A stretch of DNA of 64,000 nt from Tenacibaculum todarodis (GCF_001889045.1 NZ_CP018155.1:543501-607500); one strand, 5' to 3'. Positions 34,213-43,609 are shown, numbered from the stretch's first letter. Translations and numbers: made by a program. The notes: generated by a model from the sequence alone, not told the origin.

Positions 34213-34954
34213 AGAATTTTTTTGCTAATAAAATGTCTTCAATATACTCAGTTACTTGTACTAATTCTGTTGGCACTTCTCCCCAAACACGCAACTGTAT
34301 TTCTTTATTATTATGAGAAATATAGGTGCTTGGTAAATCTGAAATTCTTGGATTGTTGTAAGCAATTCTATATTTAGAAAAACTTGTTTTACCAAGCATA
34401 TTTTTTAATTTAGAAAACTGTTTGTCAGTAAGTTTAAAAGATTTTTTTCCTTTTACAAGAACATATTTAATTCCATTATAAAATACATTTCCTTGCTTAT
34501 CAATTTTTACGTCAAAAACAGGACAATGACCATAACATTGTGTTTTTCTTAAAGAAACGAATGTAGTTTCAATATCTGAAATAATTTTATTTAGCGTTAA
34601 TTCTTTATTTAATTCAACGGATTTGAATTCGCCTGAAGTCATTAATCTTTCTATCCAAAAATTACTTTTATCAGCAGGAACTTTTAATAAAGCAATTTTT
34701 GTATCATCTTGATTAAAAATTAACTTGTCCCAAGTAAGTCCACTATTAACAACTAATTGTTTAGCGTCTTCCATTCTATTTGGATATTTTAACACAGCAA
34801 TTATTTCTTCGGTAATTACTTTTGGTGTTTCCGTAGTTCCCTCAATTTTAGTTTCAACCTCAGTTTCAACTTCTTTTTTTGTTTCTTTTACAACTTTTTT
34901 GGGAGAACCACAGCTTAAAGCTAGTAAGAAAACAGAAAGTAGAATGCTTTTCAT
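34202..34954 (-). CDS. DUF6438 lipoprotein
   Basis: A 250-residue protein with a lipoprotein signal (LLALSCGSP, Cys15 from ATG 34954) followed by a Thr/Glu/Lys-rich disordered linker (about 20-50). The C-terminal half contains the DUF6438 region with TQCYGHCPVFDVKIDKQGNVFYNG. ATG 34954 is preferred over an in-frame TTG at 34960. Function unknown; probably outer-membrane anchored. It is 42 bases from mtaB and in the same direction. Confidence 0.8.
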   Translation of the reverse strand: MKSILLSVFLLALSCGSPKKVVKETKKEVETEVETKIEGTTETPKVITEEIIAVLKYPNRMEDAKQLVVNSGLTWDKLIFNQDDTKIALLKVPADKSNFWIERLMTSGEFKSVELNKELTLNKIISDIETTFVSLRKTQCYGHCPVFDVKIDKQGNVFYNGIKYVLVKGKKSFKLTDKQFSKLKNMLGKTSFSKYRIAYNNPRISDLPSTYISHNNKEIQLRVWGEVPTELVQVTEYIEDILLAKKFYEL

Positions 34955-34996
34955 AATCAATATTTTTAATGTTTAATTGGCAATTTTAATGCCAAG

Positions 34997-36331
34997 TTAT
35001 GCAATTACTTCACTTTTTACAAAATTAAAACGAACTAAACCGTCTTCGTCAATATTTGTAAGTGTAACTGTGTGTAATGTGTTTACCAATTCAGGATTCC
35101 AAGGAGTTTTAACTTTAACGTAATTCTCTGTAAAACCGTGAATGTAACCTTCTTTATTTTCGCTTTCAAAAAGAACAGTTAATGTATTACCTATTTGAGT
35201 TTCATAAAATGCTCTTCGTTTTTTTACTGATAAACCGCGTAACATTTTACTACGTTTTGCTCTAACTTTTTTAGGAACAACACCATCTAATAAAACAGCT
35301 TCCGTATTTTGTCTTTCTGAATAGGTAAAAACGTGTAAATAAGAAATATCCATTTCGTTTAAATAATTGTAAGTTTCTAAGAATAATTCATCTGTTTCTC
35401 CAGGAAAACCAACAATAACATCAACACCAATACATGCGTTTGGCATTACTTCTTTTATTTTTGAAACTCTATTTGTGTAGGTATTTGTTAAATATCTACG
35501 TTTCATTCTCTTTAATAGTTCATCGCTACCAGATTGTAACGGAATATGAAAATGCGGAACAAATGTTTTAGAATTTGAAACAAAATCAATAGTTTCATCT
35601 TTTAAAAGATTAGGTTCGATGGATGAAATTCGTAAACGATTTATGCCTTCAACTGTATCTAATTCCTTAACCAACTCTAAAAAAGTATGCTCGTGTTTTT
35701 TATTTCCGAATTCGCCTTTTCCGTAATCACCAATATTTACACCTGTTAAAACAATTTCTTTAATGCCTTTTTCAGATATCTCTTTGGCGTTTTTCAATAC
35801 ATTTTCAACAGTATCGCTTCGCGAAATTCCACGCGCTAACGGAATTGTACAATACGTACATTTATAATCGCAACCATCTTGTACTTTTAAGAAAGCACGA
35901 GTTCTATCTCCAATTGAATAGGCGCCAACGTAAGAATCTGCTTCCTCAATTTCACAAGAATGTACTTGTCCGATATCATTTTTCGTTAAATCGTTTATAT
36001 AACTTGTAACGTTAAACTTTTCTGTTGCGCCTAAAACTAAATCAACTCCATCAACAGCAGCCAATTCTTCTGGTTTTAATTGCGCATAACAACCAACCCC
36101 AATAACAAAAGCATCTTCATTTTGCTTTAAAGCATTTTTTACAACGCTTTTAAAACGTTTATCTGCATTGTCGGTAACAGAACATGTGTTAATTACATAC
36201 ACATCTGCTTGGGTGTCAAATTCCACACGTTCAAAACCTTCATTAACAAAACTACGCGCTATAGTTGACGTTTCTGAGAAATTAAGTTTACAACCTAAAG
36301 TGTAAAAAGCTACTTTTTTATCTGCGTTCAT
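34997..36331 (-). CDS. mtaB: tRNA t6A37 methylthiotransferase MtaB
   Basis: A 444-residue radical-SAM enzyme that converts t6A37 to ms2t6A37 in tRNAs. N-terminal methylthiotransferase domain with three cluster Cys (LGCKLN, NTCSVT, GVGCYAQ), radical-SAM CxxxCxxC in DGCDYKCTYCTIP, and a C-terminal TRAM domain (~380-440). The start is ATG 36331: the reading frame continues upstream for 53 codons, but that part runs through the divergent GNAT gene and is not family sequence. The t6A substrate depends on a YrdC-type enzyme like the one at 10233-10853. Confidence 0.93.
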   Translation of the reverse strand: MNADKKVAFYTLGCKLNFSETSTIARSFVNEGFERVEFDTQADVYVINTCSVTDNADKRFKSVVKNALKQNEDAFVIGVGCYAQLKPEELAAVDGVDLVLGATEKFNVTSYINDLTKNDIGQVHSCEIEEADSYVGAYSIGDRTRAFLKVQDGCDYKCTYCTIPLARGISRSDTVENVLKNAKEISEKGIKEIVLTGVNIGDYGKGEFGNKKHEHTFLELVKELDTVEGINRLRISSIEPNLLKDETIDFVSNSKTFVPHFHIPLQSGSDELLKRMKRRYLTNTYTNRVSKIKEVMPNACIGVDVIVGFPGETDELFLETYNYLNEMDISYLHVFTYSERQNTEAVLLDGVVPKKVRAKRSKMLRGLSVKKRRAFYETQIGNTLTVLFESENKEGYIHGFTENYVKVKTPWNPELVNTLHTVTLTNIDEDGLVRFNFVKSEVIA

Positions 36332-36369
36332 TTGGGTACATTTGAAAACACAAAAGTACAATTTTAAAG

Positions 36370-36867
36370 ATGATTTTTGAAACGGAGAGATTACGAGTTC
36401 GTAAATTATTAAATTCTGATTTAGATGCTTTTTTTCAGCTAGAAAGTAATCCGAAAGTATTGCAATATGCAACAGGTGAAGTAAAAACATTGGTTGAAGC
36501 AGAAAACGATCTTAATAATCTGATTAAAAAATATGAAACTCCTAAAAATGATTTTTGGATTTACGCTATTGAACAGAAATCTGATAGTAATTTTATTGGA
36601 ACGCTGGCTTTAGTAAAAGATGAAGAAGATGATGAGATTGGCTATCGTTTTATTGAAGATTATTGGGGAAAAGGTTATGCAACCGAAATTTGTGAGGCTT
36701 TAATTCCGTATTGTAAATCGATAGGAATGCAGAAAATTATTGGTTATGTTGTTGATGAAAACCTCGCTTCAGCAAAGATTTTAGAGCGTTTTAATTTTAA
36801 AATTGTAAAGAAGTTTATTTCTGAAGATATTAAGTTACCTGAAACAAAATACGAGTTATATTTATGA
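36370..36867 (+). CDS. GNAT-family N-acetyltransferase (RimJ/RimL-like)
   Basis: A 165-residue acetyltransferase: FETERLRVRKLLNSDLDAFFQL at the N-terminus is typical of the RimJ/RimL branch, with GYRFIEDYWGKGYATE as the acetyl-CoA pyrophosphate loop (Q/RxxGxG/A) and VDENLASAKILERFNF. Substrate unknown. ATGA overlap with the next gene at 36864-36867. It diverges from mtaB across 38 bases. Confidence 0.9.
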   Translation: MIFETERLRVRKLLNSDLDAFFQLESNPKVLQYATGEVKTLVEAENDLNNLIKKYETPKNDFWIYAIEQKSDSNFIGTLALVKDEEDDEIGYRFIEDYWGKGYATEICEALIPYCKSIGMQKIIGYVVDENLASAKILERFNFKIVKKFISEDIKLPETKYELYL

Positions 36868-37181
36868 TTGCTAACACACCACAAGCGCCATATTATGCGG
36901 TAATTTTTACAAGTTTACGCACAAAAGGCGATAATGATTACAATTTAACTGCGGAACAAATGGAGGATTTAGCTGAAAAACAAGATGGTTTTTTAGGAAT
37001 AGAATCAGCCAGAAGCGAAGTAGGAATTACCGTTTCTTATTGGAAAAGTTTAGAAGCTATAAAAGAATGGAAATTACAATTAGATCATACAGAAGCTAGA
37101 GAAAAGGGCAGAAGCACTTGGTACAAGCAATTTAAAGTGAGAATTTGCAAAGTTGAAAGAGATTATGAATTTAAAAAGTAA
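36864..37181 (+). CDS. Antibiotic biosynthesis monooxygenase (ABM)-fold protein
   Basis: A 105-residue ferredoxin-like alpha+beta protein: YYAVIFTSLRT, DGFLGIESARSEVGITVSYWKSLEAIKEWK, HTEAREKGRSTWYKQFKVRICKVER. This layout is typical of the dimeric ABM superfamily, which includes monooxygenases, heme-degrading enzymes and stress proteins, so the catalytic role is open. It is translationally coupled to the GNAT gene by a 4-base overlap and followed 3 bases later by the DUF4442 gene. Confidence 0.82.
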   Translation: MIANTPQAPYYAVIFTSLRTKGDNDYNLTAEQMEDLAEKQDGFLGIESARSEVGITVSYWKSLEAIKEWKLQLDHTEAREKGRSTWYKQFKVRICKVERDYEFKK

Positions 37182-37183
37182 AA

Positions 37184-37696
37184 ATGTACGCAACAATTTC
37201 TAACCTATTAAATAAGTTTTTTAAGCCAAGTACAATTTTTCAAAAAGGATTTAATCTTTCTCCAATGTATAGAAGGTCAACCGGAAGAATTATTGAGACT
37301 TCAGACGATTTATTAAACGTAAAAGTAAAAATACCAATTAGTTATAAGAATAAGAATTATGTAGGTTCTATTTTTGGAGGAAGCTTATTTTCTGCTACAG
37401 ATCCTATTTTAATGATTCAATTAATGCAAATTTTAGGAGATAAGTATGTAGTTTGGGATAAAAGTGCCAACATTAAGTTTAAACGACCAGCTAAAGAGAA
37501 TTCTTATATAGATTTTAATTTATCAGAGGATGAAATTACATCAATTAAAAATCAAGTTAAAGAAGAAAAAGAAATAGATTTAGTAAAAGAAATTTTAATA
37601 ACAAACAAAGAGAAAACAACCGTTTTCGCAGAAGTATCTAAAACAATTTACATTGCAGATAAATCATACTATAAAACAAAGCGTAAAAAAAAGTAA
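37184..37696 (+). CDS. DUF4442 hotdog-fold protein
   Basis: A 170-residue protein of the DUF4442 family, related to hotdog thioesterases: an N-terminal FNLSPMYRRSTGRI, NYVGSIFGGSLFSATDPILMIQLMQILG (the hotdog helix) and VWDKSANIKFKRPAKENSYIDF. It ends in a Lys-rich tail with an A8 run (37684-37691). Thioesterase activity is inferred only. The 3' end overlaps the next gene's frame by up to 44 bases. Confidence 0.8.
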   Translation: MYATISNLLNKFFKPSTIFQKGFNLSPMYRRSTGRIIETSDDLLNVKVKIPISYKNKNYVGSIFGGSLFSATDPILMIQLMQILGDKYVVWDKSANIKFKRPAKENSYIDFNLSEDEITSIKNQVKEEKEIDLVKEILITNKEKTTVFAEVSKTIYIADKSYYKTKRKKK

Positions 37697-39287
37697 TTTT
37701 TATATAATTCTTATTTTTTGTGTTGGCTTATTTTCTTGTGCAAAAGAGAAAAGTAACTTTACCGACTCTCAAGTATTTAGGTATAATGAACACTCTAATA
37801 TTACATCGTTAGATCCAGCATTTGCTAAAGATCAACGTAATATTTGGGCGGTAAACCAGTTATACAACGGTTTGGTTCAGTTAGATGATTCTTTACAAGT
37901 AAAACCAGATATTGCTAAAAGTTGGTCGATTTCTGAAGACGGAAAAGCCTATACTTTTTTACTTCGTGAAGATGTAAATTTTCATAAACATAAATTATTT
38001 GGAAAAGATTCTACAAGAACTGTAAATGCTACAGATTTTGAATATTCATTTAACAGATTATTAAATAAAAATGTAGCTTCCCCTGGAGGTTGGGTTTTAC
38101 AAAATGTTGCTGATTTTAAAGCAGAAAACGATTCCACTTTTGTAATCAATTTAAAACAACCTTTTCCGCCATTCTTGGGTTTGTTAGCAATGAAGTATTG
38201 TTCTGTTGTTCCAAAAGAAGCTGTTGCATACTTCGGAAATACTTTTAGAGCAAACCCAATTGGAACAGGACCTTTTCAGTTTAAATTATGGGTGGAAAAC
38301 ACCAAGTTGGTGTTAAGAAAGAACCCGATTTATTTTGAAAAAGATGAAAAAGGAATACAATTACCATATTTAGAAGCGGTTGCTATTACTTTTTTACCCG
38401 ATAAACAAAGTGAGTTTTTACAGTTTATTCAAGGGAATTTAGATTTTATGAAAAGTTTAGATGCTTCTTATAAAGATGATATTCTAAATACAGACGGAAC
38501 ATTAAAAGAGAAATACGCTTCTTCAATTTTTATGGAAACGGGATCGTATTTAAATACTGAATATTTAGGAATTTATTTAGAGGGCGAAGAAAATTATCCC
38601 ACTCAATCAAAACTAATTAGACAGGCAATTAACTATGGTTTTGATAGAGAAAAGATGATTAAGTTCTTAAGAAACGGCATTGGAACGCCTGCTTTAAATG
38701 GATTTATACCAAAAGGGTTACCGTCATTTAACAATCAAAAAGGATATTCTTATCAGCCCAATAAAGCTAAAGAGCTGATAGGTCAATTTAAGAATGAAAC
38801 TGGAAATACTTCACCAGAAATTACCATTACAACCAATAGTAATTACTTAGATTTATGTGAATTTATTCAACGTGAATTACAAAATATTGGATTGAATACA
38901 AATGTAGATGTTATTCCACCTTCAACTTTAAGACAAGGAAAAGCTAACGGTAAATTACCAATTTTTAGAGCAAGTTGGATTGCAGATTATCCAGATGCAG
39001 AAAATTATGTGTCGCTATTTTACAGTAAGAATTTTACACCAAACGGACCAAATTACACGCATTTTAAAAACGATTTGTTTGATACATTATACGAACAATC
39101 AATTTCTGAAGTGGATAATAATATACGCTATAAACTCTATCAAAAAATGGATTCAATTATAATTGCTGAAGCGCCAATTGTTCCTTTATATTATGATGAA
39201 GTTATTCGTTTTTCTCAGAAGAATGTAAAAGGTTTAGGTATAAACCCAATTGATTTATTAAATCTAAAAAGAGTTTCTAAAAAGTAA
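37653..39287 (+). CDS. Oligopeptide-type ABC substrate-binding lipoprotein; start codon uncertain
   Basis: A 544-residue solute-binding protein of the SBP_bac_5 (OppA/DppA) family. After a lipoprotein signal (IILIFCVGLFSCAKE), it has SLDPAFAKDQRNIWAVNQLYNGL, KSWSISEDGKAYTFLLREDVNFH, NPIGTGPFQFKLW and the C-terminal APIVPLYYDEVIRF. There is no ATG or GTG upstream of the signal; the TTG at 37653, inside the DUF4442 gene, is the only usual start. No permease or ATPase gene is adjacent, so it probably pairs with a system elsewhere. Confidence 0.85.
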   Translation: MQINHTIKQSVKKSNFYIILIFCVGLFSCAKEKSNFTDSQVFRYNEHSNITSLDPAFAKDQRNIWAVNQLYNGLVQLDDSLQVKPDIAKSWSISEDGKAYTFLLREDVNFHKHKLFGKDSTRTVNATDFEYSFNRLLNKNVASPGGWVLQNVADFKAENDSTFVINLKQPFPPFLGLLAMKYCSVVPKEAVAYFGNTFRANPIGTGPFQFKLWVENTKLVLRKNPIYFEKDEKGIQLPYLEAVAITFLPDKQSEFLQFIQGNLDFMKSLDASYKDDILNTDGTLKEKYASSIFMETGSYLNTEYLGIYLEGEENYPTQSKLIRQAINYGFDREKMIKFLRNGIGTPALNGFIPKGLPSFNNQKGYSYQPNKAKELIGQFKNETGNTSPEITITTNSNYLDLCEFIQRELQNIGLNTNVDVIPPSTLRQGKANGKLPIFRASWIADYPDAENYVSLFYSKNFTPNGPNYTHFKNDLFDTLYEQSISEVDNNIRYKLYQKMDSIIIAEAPIVPLYYDEVIRFSQKNVKGLGINPIDLLNLKRVSKK

Positions 39288-39293
39288 GAAACA

Positions 39294-40310
39294 CTATTTT
39301 TCCCAATTAACACGCGCTAAAATAGGGAAGTGGTCTGAGTAATTTACAGCAAATGTTTTACTCTGATTTATTTGAGTTGATTTATCTGTTAAAATAAAAT
39401 CGATACGAGCAGGAAAAGGGTAGTTGTAGGTTTTTCCAAAACCACTTCCAGCTTCTACAAATGCATCTTTTTTGTCTTTTACTATTTGATTATACACCCA
39501 AGAATAAGCAGTATTATTAAAATCTCCACAAATAATTTTCTTCCCTTTCCATTGTTGTTCATGGGCTAGAAATTGTTCGGTTTGTTTTGCTTGTTCTCTA
39601 AATGTGTTTTTTAATCTTAGCAACAATTTTTCTGAGTTCTCTTCACCAAAATTCTCTTTATTTGGATTTATTTTTAAAGATTGTAAATGAACATTATAAA
39701 CTCTTAATGTGTCTTCATTTTTAAGAACATCAACAAAAATGGCATTATTGGCACTCTTCTCAAAATTTAAAGAACCAGAGTTTATAATTGGATATTTAGA
39801 AAATATTGCAGAGCCAAACTTATTTCTTTTAGATTTTAATTTAATGTATTTATATGGATATGATAAACTTAAATCGGTTTGCTTGTAAAACTCTTGAATT
39901 GCTAAAATATCAGGACTTTTTTCAGCAATAAAATCAACTATTTTTTGCGATGTTTGCTCGTCTTTATTCCATTTGTAATAATTAAACAAATGCACATTAT
40001 AACTCATCACTTTAACATCATCATTCAGTAAAACTTTTCTTTCTGAAAACTTATAAAAAGGAGATGCAAATAACCAACCAATAGCTAATATTAATCCCGA
40101 TAAAATAAAATGTTTTTTAAGTTTGATGAGCCAATAAACGAAGAAAATTACATTGATAACAATTAAAAAAGGTACACCTAAACTTAATATAGCAAACGTT
40201 GCAATAGATTTTGGAGAAATATACGGCAACAAGTAAGATAATAGCAATACTGTAGCAAAAACAGCATTGATAAAGTAGAGTAGCTTACTAAATATGGGGG
40301 ACTTTTTCAT
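39294..40310 (-). CDS. Endonuclease/exonuclease/phosphatase-family membrane protein
   Basis: A 338-residue protein. Residues ~1-90 contain two or three membrane helices. Residues ~95-335 are an EEP domain with metal and catalytic motifs: MSYNVHLFN, ILAIQEFYKQ (Glu), GDFNNTAYSW (Asp, Asn) and the C-terminal YSDHFPILA (Asp-His). Substrate could be nucleic acid, phospholipid or inositol phosphate. It directly follows the rhomboid gene, with no intervening base, on the minus strand. Confidence 0.88.
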   Translation of the reverse strand: MKKSPIFSKLLYFINAVFATVLLLSYLLPYISPKSIATFAILSLGVPFLIVINVIFFVYWLIKLKKHFILSGLILAIGWLFASPFYKFSERKVLLNDDVKVMSYNVHLFNYYKWNKDEQTSQKIVDFIAEKSPDILAIQEFYKQTDLSLSYPYKYIKLKSKRNKFGSAIFSKYPIINSGSLNFEKSANNAIFVDVLKNEDTLRVYNVHLQSLKINPNKENFGEENSEKLLLRLKNTFREQAKQTEQFLAHEQQWKGKKIICGDFNNTAYSWVYNQIVKDKKDAFVEAGSGFGKTYNYPFPARIDFILTDKSTQINQSKTFAVNYSDHFPILARVNWEK

Positions 40311-41171
40311 TTATTTTTTTCCTTGTTTAAAGAGGAATTCTTTTTCTGATTTGGTTAAAGTATCATATCCAGATTTACCAATTTTATCTAAAATCTTATC
40401 AATTTCTTCTTGAGTCTGAGGTTTTATAACTTGCTTTTTAACCTTTTTATTGCCCGATTTATAAGCAGTTTTTAAAGGTTTTTCTTTCTTGGTGAAAAGA
40501 TTTTTAATTCCTTTAAAAATAGCTATTTCTTTATTGCTTACTTGATTTACATATAAAAACCCAAATAAAGCGCCACCAATATGTGCCAATCTTCCTCCAG
40601 CGTTTCCAGTAGGAATTTGTAAAACATCTAAAGCAACCCAAATTAATGCTAAGTGCCATAATTTTACAAAACCAATTAAAGGAAATTTAAGTTGATAATT
40701 TGGCATATAAGTAGCAATACCAATAAATATAGCAGAAATTCCTGCGGAGGCTCCAATAAGAATACTGTTGTCTGCGTCTTTAACTAAGCCAGGAAAATAA
40801 TTATAACTAATTATAAATACAATTCCGCCAAACAGCGTCCCTAAAATGTAAAAACTGATTAAACTTTTAGGTGTAAAATACTGCATAAACAAATTCCCGA
40901 TGTAATACAAAGCTATTAAGTTCATAAGAATATGAAGAAAACTTGCATGTAAGAATCCGTAAGTTAATAGCGTCCAAGGTTTGTATAGAAATTCATCGAA
41001 ATTAGAAGGTAGTGCAAACCATTCTATGATAAAGTTATTTGATGATTGAAATAAAAATCCGCCTGTGTTAAATACAAAAACCAACAAAAATACTGCTACG
41101 TTTATGTAGATTAATTTCTCTACAATAGACGCTGTATTAAAACGTAATTTTATGTTGTCTATAAAACTCAT
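40311..41171 (-). CDS. Rhomboid-family intramembrane protease with C-terminal DUF6576 tail
   Basis: A 286-residue rhomboid. Helix-1 region SIVEKLIYINVAVFLLVFV, loop WTLLTYGFLHASFLHILMNLIALY, catalytic Ser in LIGASAGISAIFIG and catalytic His in LAHIGGALFGFLYV. The basic C-terminal tail ends in QEEIDKILDKIGKSGYDTLTKSEKEFLFKQ, the DUF6576 element commonly fused to Bacteroidota rhomboids. It is immediately downstream of a second rhomboid gene (1-base overlap at 41171). Confidence 0.9.
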   Translation of the reverse strand: MSFIDNIKLRFNTASIVEKLIYINVAVFLLVFVFNTGGFLFQSSNNFIIEWFALPSNFDEFLYKPWTLLTYGFLHASFLHILMNLIALYYIGNLFMQYFTPKSLISFYILGTLFGGIVFIISYNYFPGLVKDADNSILIGASAGISAIFIGIATYMPNYQLKFPLIGFVKLWHLALIWVALDVLQIPTGNAGGRLAHIGGALFGFLYVNQVSNKEIAIFKGIKNLFTKKEKPLKTAYKSGNKKVKKQVIKPQTQEEIDKILDKIGKSGYDTLTKSEKEFLFKQGKK

Positions 41172-41782
41172 TAATTAGTTTTAAATTGAGTTTTTTTCCA
41201 ATACCAAGCAATTAAACCGCCAACAACAGCTCCTCCAACGTGAGCAAAATGAGCAATGTTTCCGAAAATTGAAGACCATCCAAAGATTCCAGATAGTGTT
41301 TCATATATTAATAAAACAGGAATAAAATATTTAGCTGCTACTGGTACAGGTAAAAAGATAAAAGCCATTTTAGCATTAGGAAAGTAAATACCATAAGCTG
41401 CAACTAACCCCATAATTGCACCTGATGCACCAACTGCCCAGGCATTAATATCATCAGTCAAATAATTTGCAAAAGTATATATTAATGCAGCTCCAATTCC
41501 AGCTGAAAAATAAAAAAAGATAAACTTGTTTTTTCCCCACAACCTTTCAAGTTGAGTTCCAAACATCCATAAACCAAACATATTCATTATTAAATGAAAA
41601 GTTCCACCATGCATAAACATATGTGAAACGATTTGCCATGGTTTAAATAAATCATTTGTTGGGTAAAATAAAGCAAACAATTCCAACATTGAATTGCGCA
41701 TATTGGGAATAACATAAGTTGCTATATAAAATATGACATTTATTATTATTAAATGTTTAACTGTGCCTGTTACTTTATTCAT
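41171..41782 (-). CDS. Rhomboid-family intramembrane serine protease
   Basis: A 203-residue minimal rhomboid of about six helices. PWQIVSHMFMHGGTFHLIMNMFGLWMFG is the L1/helix-2 region, the catalytic Ser is in AVGASGAIMGLVAAYG and the catalytic His in IAHFAHVGGAVVGG. It lacks a C-terminal extension. It sits 3 bases after mutL and overlaps the longer rhomboid by one base, so the two proteases are likely made together. Natural substrates are unknown. Confidence 0.92.
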   Translation of the reverse strand: MNKVTGTVKHLIIINVIFYIATYVIPNMRNSMLELFALFYPTNDLFKPWQIVSHMFMHGGTFHLIMNMFGLWMFGTQLERLWGKNKFIFFYFSAGIGAALIYTFANYLTDDINAWAVGASGAIMGLVAAYGIYFPNAKMAFIFLPVPVAAKYFIPVLLIYETLSGIFGWSSIFGNIAHFAHVGGAVVGGLIAWYWKKTQFKTN

Positions 41783-41785
41783 GAT

Positions 41786-43609
41786 TTAACTATTAAAAAT
41801 TGAATCTATTTCGTTTAGTGTTAGTGTTTTAAAAATAGGTTTTCCAAAAGGAGAAACACTAGGTTCCTTGCACATAAACAAGTCATTAACTAACGTTTCT
41901 TGTTCTTTAAAGTTTAAACTTGTTCCGGTTTTTATTGCTAAAGATTTAGAAAACGATTTTGCTAACACATCAAAATGACTAAAACTTGCATCAGGAACTT
42001 CTAGTTTAATATCGTCTAATAATTGTTCTAAAAGCTGTGTAATTTTACTTTCTGTAATAGAAGTTGGTATTCCGCCAATTACTACACTTTCTTTGGTAAA
42101 TTCAGCAAACATAAAACCTGCGCTTTCTAATTCGGATTTTATGCCGTAAATAATTTCTATATCTGAGGAAGCAAAAGAAATACTAACTGGAAATAATAAT
42201 TGTTGGCTACTTGCTTCTTCAACCGTAATTTTAGCTAAAAAATCTTCGTATAAGACACGTTGATGTGCTAATGATTGATGAATTAAAACAACACCAGATT
42301 TTATAGAACTTAATAAATATTTCTTCTGAATTTGAAACGTTTTGTGAGTTGTTTCTTTTTCACTTTCAAATAATTGTTCTTGATTTACCTTAGATTCAAC
42401 TTGTGTAGTTGTGTACAAAGCATCCCAATTATCTGTTTGTTTTTTATATGATTCTTGATAGTCTTTTTGCATAGGCTTATCATTTTGAATAGTATTGTCC
42501 TTAAACGGATTAAAATCTGGATCAACAGAAATTTTTGGAGTAGAACCAGTTTGTTTTTTACTATAATCGTAAGGTGTATCTAAATTCGCATCTCTATTAA
42601 AATCTAAAACAGGAGCAACATTATATTGCCCTAAACTATGTTTTACGGTAGCTCTTAAAATAGCATACAACGCTTTTTCATTATCAAACTTTATTTCTGT
42701 CTTTGTAGGATGAATATTTATATCAATACTACTTGCCGGAACCGTTAAATATAAAAAATAAGAAGGATGAGAACCCGATTCTAATAAACCATCAAAAGCA
42801 TTAACTACTGCGTGATTTAAATAGGCACTTTTTATAAAACGATCGTTTACAAAAAAGAATTGTTCGCCACGTTTACGTTTAGCAAAAGCTGGTTTTGCAA
42901 CAAAACCTTTAATTGATAAAATATCTGTTTGTTCATCAATCGGAACTAATTTCTCATTCATTTTACCGCCAAAAATAGCTACAATTCGCTTGCGTAAATT
43001 GCTCGATTTTAAATGATACACTTCATTATCATTATGATGTAATAAAAATGAAATTGCTGGATGCGCTAAAGCAACACGTTGAAACTCATCAATAATATGG
43101 CGTGTTTCAATAGTGTCTGATTTCAAGAAATTTCGTCTTGCAGGAATGTTATAAAACAAGTTTTTAACGGCAATACTTGTACCTTTTGAAGTAGAAACAA
43201 CTTCTTGAGAAGTAACTTTGCTTCCTTCAATTTTTATTAATGTTCCAAGTTCTTCGTTTTCTTGTTTCGTTTTTAGTTCTACATGTGCAATTGCAGCAAT
43301 AGAAGCCAAAGCTTCTCCACGAAATCCTTTTGTGTTTAAATTGAATAAATCTTGTGCATCTCTAATTTTAGAAGTTGCATGACGTTCAAAACACAAACGA
43401 GCGTCTGTTGTAGACATTCCTTTACCATCATCAATAACCTGAATTAACGTTTTACCGGCATCTTTTAATAACAATTTAATTGAAGTTGCGCCAGCATCAA
43501 TAGCGTTTTCTAATAGCTCTTTAACTACAGACGCAGGTCTTTGAACCACCTCACCAGCAGCAATTTGGTTGGCAACGTGATCTGGTAAAAGTTGAATAAT
43601 ATCTGACAT
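41786..43609 (-). CDS. mutL: DNA mismatch repair protein MutL, endonuclease motif degraded
   Basis: A 607-residue MutL. The N-terminal GHKL ATPase is intact: ELLENAIDAGAT, IDDGKGM, GFRGEALASIA and the middle domain with FFVNDRFIKS. A variable linker (~340-425) precedes the C-terminal dimerisation domain. At the position of the endonuclease motif DQHAxxExxxxE it reads HQSLAHQRVLYE (residues 444-455), lacking the Asp, first His and first Glu; the late CPHGRP motif reads SPFGKP. It probably acts in mismatch repair with MutS but may be unable to nick DNA. Confidence 0.93.
   Translation of the reverse strand: MSDIIQLLPDHVANQIAAGEVVQRPASVVKELLENAIDAGATSIKLLLKDAGKTLIQVIDDGKGMSTTDARLCFERHATSKIRDAQDLFNLNTKGFRGEALASIAAIAHVELKTKQENEELGTLIKIEGSKVTSQEVVSTSKGTSIAVKNLFYNIPARRNFLKSDTIETRHIIDEFQRVALAHPAISFLLHHNDNEVYHLKSSNLRKRIVAIFGGKMNEKLVPIDEQTDILSIKGFVAKPAFAKRKRGEQFFFVNDRFIKSAYLNHAVVNAFDGLLESGSHPSYFLYLTVPASSIDINIHPTKTEIKFDNEKALYAILRATVKHSLGQYNVAPVLDFNRDANLDTPYDYSKKQTGSTPKISVDPDFNPFKDNTIQNDKPMQKDYQESYKKQTDNWDALYTTTQVESKVNQEQLFESEKETTHKTFQIQKKYLLSSIKSGVVLIHQSLAHQRVLYEDFLAKITVEEASSQQLLFPVSISFASSDIEIIYGIKSELESAGFMFAEFTKESVVIGGIPTSITESKITQLLEQLLDDIKLEVPDASFSHFDVLAKSFSKSLAIKTGTSLNFKEQETLVNDLFMCKEPSVSPFGKPIFKTLTLNEIDSIFNS

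Noticed and set aside
36332..36490. N-terminal extension of MtaB
   Set aside because: It lies antisense over the GNAT gene; the residues before MNADKKVAF have no family similarity.
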